The notes beneath the pieces are model-generated. The model did not search any database. It was not told where the DNA came from and worked only from the letters and a program-made list of their open reading frames with translations. Below are positions 5,740 through 6,175 of a stretch of DNA of 6,175 bases, piece after piece. Location of the stretch: NCBI GenBank assembly GCA_043784465.1, contig JAYVYJ010000180.1, positions 1 to 6,175 of the forward strand, given 5' to 3'. The position numbers and the translations under genes are program-made. Numbering within the stretch: the stretch's first letter is position 1; each line of letters starts with the position of its first letter. Source of the stretch: Roseiarcus sp043784465. Lineage in GTDB: Bacteria > Pseudomonadota > Alphaproteobacteria > Rhizobiales > Beijerinckiaceae.

Positions 5740-6175
5740 GACCGATAATCGCCGTTGATAGCGACGTATTCCTTGGTCAGATCGCAGGTCCAGACGGTCG
5801 CGCCCCCGGCGCCCACGCCGAGTTTGACAGTAATGACGATGTCCCGGTTCTTCATATAGGCCGAGGTCGCGGCCTCGCTGTAATCTGGGTCGCGCTGGCC
5901 GGCATGGGCGACGCGGTTGTCGCCGAAAAAAATTTGCAACTTGTCGCGTTCGGCCTTTTCCCCGGCCTTGCCGACGGCGGCGACAATGCGCCCCCAATTC
6001 GCGTCCTCACCTGCGACCGCCGTCTTCACCAGCGGGGAATTGGCGATGGACATGCCAATGCGTCTGGCCGCCGCAGGCGATTCCGCGCCCTCGACGCGCA
6101 CTTCGACAAAGTGCCGGGCCCCCTCGCCGTCACGCACGACTTGTTGGGCGAGGTCCAGGAGCACCTCGTCGAGCG
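5736..6175 (-). CDS. argJ: Bifunctional glutamate N-acetyltransferase / amino-acid acetyltransferase, C-terminal part
   Basis: ArgJ transfers acetyl groups from N-acetylornithine to glutamate in the cyclic arginine pathway (and in some organisms also uses acetyl-CoA). The window holds only the last 145 residues; the 5' end is cut off at the right edge, so the start and the self-cleavage Thr of the precursor are not visible. The visible part belongs to the beta chain. Recognisable blocks are VVRDGEGARHFVEVRVEGA, then IGMSIANSPLVKTAVAGEDA with NWGRIVAAVGKAG, and the ending CDLTKEYVAINGDYRS, which matches the family C terminus closely. Full-length ArgJ has roughly 400 residues. It overlaps the downstream mutT by 4 bases. 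The frame is intact throughout. Whether it is mono- or bifunctional cannot be judged here. Confidence 0.95.
   Translation of the reverse strand, partial: LDEVLLDLAQQVVRDGEGARHFVEVRVEGAESPAAARRIGMSIANSPLVKTAVAGEDANWGRIVAAVGKAGEKAERDKLQIFFGDNRVAHAGQRDPDYSEAATSAYMKNRDIVITVKLGVGAGGATVWTCDLTKEYVAINGDYRS

Noticed and set aside
5740..5997. Upstream extension of the mutT frame into argJ
   Set aside because: The added 86 residues are Arg-rich, out of frame within argJ, and precede a normal MutT N terminus.

Overview
The window looks like chromosomal DNA of a GC-rich alphaproteobacterium, most likely in the Hyphomicrobiales/Rhizobiales. This rests on the clearly alphaproteobacterial wording of FabA, FabB, ArgJ and MutT, on GC-rich third codon positions, and on a small secreted protein of a type I associate with rhizobia and methylotrophic Beijerinckiaceae/Methylocystaceae. 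The genus cannot be fixed from the sequence.

Layout. Positions 1-714 hold no intact gene. Within them, about 122-466 is a decayed plus-strand amidohydrolase (ACMSD/amidohydrolase-2 type) whose conserved motifs are spread over two frames. Next comes a minus-strand fabA-fabB pair (fabA 2485-1964, fabB 1938-715), which makes unsaturated fatty acids by the anaerobic route. Divergent from fabA are two plus-strand genes: a 2-oxoglutarate/Fe(II) oxygenase of unknown substrate (2640-3281) and a small secreted protein with a PsiF-like N-terminal motif, a Pro/Ala linker and a conserved-looking C-terminal domain (3339-3869). The latter converges on a minus-strand exported SGNH/GDSL hydrolase (5169-3910), with a strong shared hairpin between them. 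The right end carries a minus-strand argJ-mutT pair: the C-terminal third of argJ (cut by the window edge) and a Nudix hydrolase that overlaps it by 4 bases.

How the genes work together. FabA and FabB act in sequence: FabA isomerises the trans-2 to the cis-3 C10 intermediate and FabB elongates it. ArgJ (arginine biosynthesis) and MutT (nucleotide-pool sanitation) are coupled by position, not by pathway. The remaining genes have no evident functional link. I see no RNA gene, insertion sequence, CRISPR array or defence/mobile system. The less ordinary content is the amidohydrolase remnant, the unassigned stretch after fabB, the fabA-fabB pair without the irr and fabI neighbours I would expect in this group, and the two uncharacterised plus-strand genes.
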